Source of the DNA: Elusimicrobiota bacterium
GTDB lineage: Bacteria; CG03; SLGR01; JAGXOG01
Direction: 5' to 3'
Assembly: GCA_027858455.1 (NCBI GenBank)
Contig: JAQICQ010000021.1
Span: 1-15,966, forward strand
Length of the DNA stretch: 15,966 bases
The notes beneath the pieces are model-generated. The model worked only from the letters and a program-made list of their open reading frames with translations. It did not search any database and was not told the origin of the DNA. Positions 9,201 to 15,200 of the stretch are shown piece after piece. The position numbers were made by a program, and so were the translations under genes. Numbering within the stretch: position 1 is the stretch's first letter; each line of letters begins with the position of its first letter.

Positions 9201-12200
9201 GTAAGTCCGGTGATGTTTTTTCCTTCGTCATAAACTCTGACACTTACATAATTTGTTCCTTTTACAAGAGAATAAAAATCAATTTCCCAATCATTTATAT
9301 ATGAACTTATCCCCGGATTGCTGAAAATTTGAGTCCATCCCAAAACCTTGTTTCCTGCCTTTCCGGGCAAGTCATATACCGTATATGCCGCGCTTGACAG
9401 TCCTGATATATAATCAGCAAAATCAACATCATAAACGGTCCCCGAAGAATTCCTCCAGCTGTAATCGCCCGCCTGGTTATCGGTAATTACAGGCATAACC
9501 GTATCTTTTTTAACAAAGAAAGCATCTGTTAATGTTAGAGAACTTCCGGCGATGTCGGTAACTTCAACACTTACATAATTATACGATGATTTTAAGGCGG
9601 TAAAATCAGCTTCCCAATCGGCAGTATATGAGGATACCCCCGCAGAGGTAAATATATCTGTCCATCCTAAAACCTCGCTCCCTCCCATTGACGGTTCTGC
9701 GTAAACTTTATATCTTGCGCTGTCTAATAGTGAACCGCCGGTATCGGTAAAATCTATATCATATACCGTGCCCGAAGAATTGCGCCAGGAAGTATCTCCT
9801 GCCTGATTATCCGTAATTTTAGGCGTCGTAGTATCTTTTAATATATAAAATGCATCTGTTAATTCATAAGTGTTTGTTGCTTTATCAGTTACCCTCACTG
9901 AAATGTAATTGGTCACGTCCTCCGTTAAAATATTAAAATGGCTATCTGAAATCTGCCAGTTATCGGTAAAATTATTTGTATCGGTAGTTACCTCCACCTC
10001 CCAGTCATAAAGATACGGCGCGCTTCCCGGGACAGTGGAAACCCTCGTTTCGTATTTCACTACCCCCGATGTCACATCGTTAAAATCTATGTCATAAATC
10101 CCGTCGTTTGTATTTCTCCACGTGTTGTCTCCGGTCTGATTGTCCGCCGCTGCCGGAGGGGTAGTATCTTTCTTAATGTAAAACATATCATCAATCGTTC
10201 GGCTTAACCCCAAGTTATTGGAAACCTTAACCGTTACATAATTCATCCCTTCGGTAAGAGAAGAAAATAGAACCTGCCAGTTAGTATTGTATTCACTTCT
10301 GTCCGGCTGATAGGTAAAGATATCAGTCCAACTAATTACCTCGTCGCCGCTCAGGGAAGGTTCGGAATATACGCTATAGCGGGCTGTGGAAAGTTTTGAA
10401 TTATAATCGTTAAAATCCACATCATAAGTTGTTCCCGAATTTTTACGCCAACTATCATCACCGTCTTGATTATCAACTATCTGAGACGTCCGGGTATCTT
10501 TCCATATATAAAATGCGTCAATAACAGTATCAGACGAAGTCGCATAATCATAACATCTTATGGAAACATAGTTTGAAGTGCCGGTTTTAAGAGCGTCAAA
10601 ATCAAGTAGCCAATCAGCGGTATAAGAACTTTTGTTAATACCGGAAGCTATATCCGTCCACCCTACGGTTGCGCTTCCCTCCATATTTTGAAGCGGAAAT
10701 ACCGCATACTGAGCATTATTTAAATTTGAACCGCCGTAATCCGCAAAATCTATATCGTATAGTATCCCCGAAGAACGCCAGATATCCTCTCCTACAACAT
10801 TATCGGTTATTGAAGGAGTTACCGTATCTTTAAGTATAAAGAATAAATCACTTCCCGAAGAAAGATTATCGGAATTATCATATATTTCAACAGATATATA
10901 ATAAGTCGTCCCTGATTTAAGTTTATTAAAATCCGATTCCGACAGAGCCCAATTATCGTTAAAACTACCCCCCGAAACTCCGTCTATATTCGTCCAGCCC
11001 GCTATTACTCCTCCGGTGGGGGATTTTACCTGATATCGAGCATAATTCAGCTCGCTGGCGCTGTCGGTAAAATCTATGTCGTATAGGGTTCCCGAAGAAT
11101 TTCTCCAGGTATAATCACCGGACTGATTATCATAGATTGCCGGCGAAACATTATCTTTTTTTACATAAAAGAGATCCTCTGTAGTCGTCGCGTTTAAAGC
11201 ATTGTCCTCTGTTTTTGCGGAGACGTAATTTTTACCCTGCCCGAGAGCGGCAAAATCAATAGTCCAGTTATCGGTAAAGCTATCCCCCGACACTCCGCTA
11301 ATACCCGTCCAGTCTTTTAGTTGAGTTCCCGTCATACCCGATGAAGAATAAACAGTATAACTGGAATATTTAAGCCCAGAATATCCGCTGTCTGTAAAAT
11401 CTACGTCATAGGCCGTCCCCGGAGACTTACGCCAGGTATCGTCCCCTGCCTGATTATCTGAAATTGTAGGAGTGGTGGTATCTTTTAAAACATAAAAAAC
11501 ATCTTTAATTATCTTTTCATTAAAAGCATAATCCTGGACTTTTACAGAAAGATAATTTTTACCTTCTTCCAGCTGAGAAAAATTTACAGACCAATTATTG
11601 GTATATGTATCAGAAGATATACTGCCGGCTATGGTAGTCCAATCTAAAATCTGGTTCCCCCCCATATCCGATGACGAATAAACACTGTAACTACATGAAT
11701 AGAGTAAACTGCCGCTGTCAGAAAAATCTATGTCGTAAAGAGTTCCGCCGGCCTTCCTCCATATATCATCGCCTTCCTGATTATCAGTGACCTGCGGGGA
11801 AGTTGTATCTTTCTTTATATAAAACAGATCCTGCGCTTTGTTCTCGAGGCCTGCATAGTCCCGAACTTTTACGGTTACATAATTTATACCCTGGTTTAGA
11901 TTATTGAAATCTACATCCCAGTCGGTTAAATAGGCGCTGTTATTTAATCCGGAAAATATAGGAGTCCATGAAATTATTTCGCCGGATTCGCCTGTCCCTG
12001 CAGATACTTTGTAGTATGCGGTTGAAAGCAAACTGTCATAATCGTAAAAATCCACATTATACGTTGTGCCCGGAGCCGTTCTCCAGGTATTGTCACCTGT
12101 CTGGTTATCGGTTATCCCCGGTGTTGAAGTATCCTTTTTTACATAAAATGCATCGGTCAAAGTAGCCGAAGAGCCGGCAATATCCCTTACTCTTACCGAG

Positions 12201-15200
12201 ACATAATTTGTTCCCGCGGCAAGCGAGCTGAAATTTACTTCCCAGTCATCAGTATATGAAGGAATATCTGTTGAAGATATAATATCCGTCCATCCTATTA
12301 TCAGGGAGCCGGTCATATCTATTTGAGAATATACTGTATATTCTATTTTTTCTATACCGGAAAGTTCATCGGTAAAATCCACATTATATACCGTGCCGGT
12401 TGAAGTTCTCCAATTGTCGTCCCCCGTCTGATTATCCGTAATTTCAGGCGACATAGTATCTTTCTTTACATAAAACGCATCTTCAAGTTCGGAATTTAAC
12501 CCGGCTTCGTCATAAACTTTTACGGTAACATAATTTGTGCCCGGTTTAAGTAAATTCCAGGTATCCGTAGAGATAGACCAGTCGTCGGTATAACTTGCCG
12601 CGGATATCGTTGAAATCTGCGCAGTCCAGCTCTGAACCAACGCTCCGCTCTTTGCCGGGCCTGTGGTTATATAAGTCTCGGCCCGATCTATCAGAGCATC
12701 GCCGCCTTTATCAAAATCTATATCATATACCGCGCTATTTATCCTCCTCCAACTATCGTCCCCCGTTTGATTGTCAGTTATTACAGGCAGCGCGGTAGAT
12801 TTTTTAACATAAAAAACATCAGTTGAAATATTCACAGAGTCCGCATTATCAACGGCTTTTACACTTACATAATTAATACCCGCAACCAAGGAACTGAAAT
12901 TTACCTGCCAGTCGTCGGTGTAAGAGTTTGTATTAACAGAGGATTGTATCAATGTCCAATCCATTACCTGCGAGCCTGCCTGAGCGGAAGAAGTATATAC
13001 CCGGTAATAAATATCATTTAATCTTGAACCTCCGGTATCGGTAAAATCCACGTCATATACAGTCCCGGAACTTATCCGCCATGTATCATCACCGGGCTGG
13101 TTATCCGTAATCTGCGGCGACGTAGTATCACTTAAAACATAAAAACAGTCCGAAAGTGTGTTTACAGACTCCGCGCCGTCACTAATCCTGACGGATATAT
13201 AATTAGTAGTATCTTCCGGCAGAGATTGAAAATCTATATCCCAATCTGTATTGTAATCGGAGGCATTTATAGTATCTATTATTATTGTCCATCCTTTAAT
13301 AAGATTACCGCCGAAACCCGGCGCGTCATAAACAGAATACTCTGCTTTTTTAAGAAGTGAACCTCCTGTATCGGAAAAATCAACATTATAGACCGTTCCT
13401 CCTGCTTTTTGCCAGCTGTCGTCCCCTGATTGATTATCGGTAATTACCGGTGTAACTGTATCTTTTAATATAAAGAATATATCTTCGGTTATTTTCTGAT
13501 TAGAGGCAATATCTGTTACCTTTACAGAAATATAATTTGTGGTTTCATTTTGCAGAATATCAAAATCCACTTCCCAATCAGTTGTCCATGAAGCAGCTCC
13601 GAGTCCGTTAAATAAAGATGTCCAATCCTTTAAAAGCGCTCCGGCTCTTGCCGGCGATGAATAAGCGCAGTAATAGGCAGTATCCAGTTTTGACACTGAA
13701 TCTGTAAAATCAACATTATAGACCGTCCCGGTTGAATTTTCCCATTTGCTGACGCCCGGCTGATTATCCGCAATTCCCGCGGGGACAGTATCTTTTCTCA
13801 CATAGAAGACATCCGTTAATGTATCTGTACTTCCCGCTCCGTCATAAACCCTGACCGATAGATAATTTATACCCTGCTGCATATTATCAAATGTTGTATT
13901 ATCAAGAGACCAGTCTGTGGTATAGGAATCCGAGTTTATGGCCTCCGCGACATCTCGCCAATCGTCAAGCAGCGCTCCTCCTCCGGAAGGCGCCGAATAT
14001 ACCTTGGTCTGAAATTTTGAAAGACGGCTACCGCCGGAATCGGAAAAATCGGTGTTATATGTTCCGTTATTAGAGTTTCTCCAATTATCATCGCCTGTCT
14101 GGTTATTTACTACAGAAGGAGGAATATCGTCAAATAAGTTTGAGGAAAAATCAAACGTTTCTCCTTTATTTAAATAACCCGACGATGTATGAGTCAGGGA
14201 TGACTCCCAGCCGGAACCGTTCCATATTTTGCTTATTAACTGACCGGTGATATCTGTCGCAGAAAGAATTATCTCTTCTGTATTAGGATCAGGCCTAAGC
14301 TGTAAAAAGGCAATATCGTCCGACCAAAGAGTTGAATCGTCAGTTCCGTTATCCGGATCGGAATCAGACCAGCCTGAAGCCGATGTCCAAGTGAGATACG
14401 AAAAATAACTTACGGAGCGCTTAGCATAAGCAAATACTGCCTCATCTCCCTCTCTTTCCCATTCTATATCCCCGCTTCTGTATGTCACCTCCGGGCTCGG
14501 GGGACCTATATCATCGGTTGTATCCCACAAAGAGCCGTTCCAAACGCTGGCCTGAATACTATTGTCTTCTCCCATAAACCCGATATTGTCCGAAGACGGG
14601 TCTGATTTCAATCTTATCCACCCCATCACATCACCCATAGAGGGCCCCAAAGTATCTGTCACTACCCAGGCGCTTGCAGTTGTTGACCACATTTCGTAAT
14701 GCGGATTAGAGTTATTCCCCCACATTACCATGGCTCTTCCCGACTGGCTCTCCCATGCGGTATCTACTATATCTTTTGTATTATCATCTACCGAAGTACT
14801 GTTTTTCCTCTTTGACGCCGAAACCCACTGACTGCCGTCCCAGAGGTAACTCATCACTTCTCCGTTAGAATCACATAAGACCATCATTATATAATCAGAG
14901 TTAGGCCTGGCGGCAAGGTTTATCCACCTAACTGTCCCGTTAATCTCAGTAAATGAAAGTCCCTGCGAACTTGACCACGAACTCCCGTCATAAGTTCTGT
15001 AATATATCTGAGGCGCTACACTGCTGCCCGAACCGTAAAGAAGAAGAGCATCTCCGGAACTCTTCTCATAAGATAGGTCAAATAACCTATAGTCAGAATT
15101 TAAATTTCCCGAACCGTATGAAAAATCGCTGTTCCACGAAGAACCGTCCCATCGGGTTATATAGAGATTCCCGTCTGTAGCCAGAGCTCCGAGCAATTTT

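Noticed and set aside
9167..14119. CRISPR-like or non-coding regular repeat
   Set aside because: The ~330-bp periodicity is purely that of a coding protein repeat: all lengths are multiples of three and conservation follows amino-acid motifs rather than identical short repeats with spacers.
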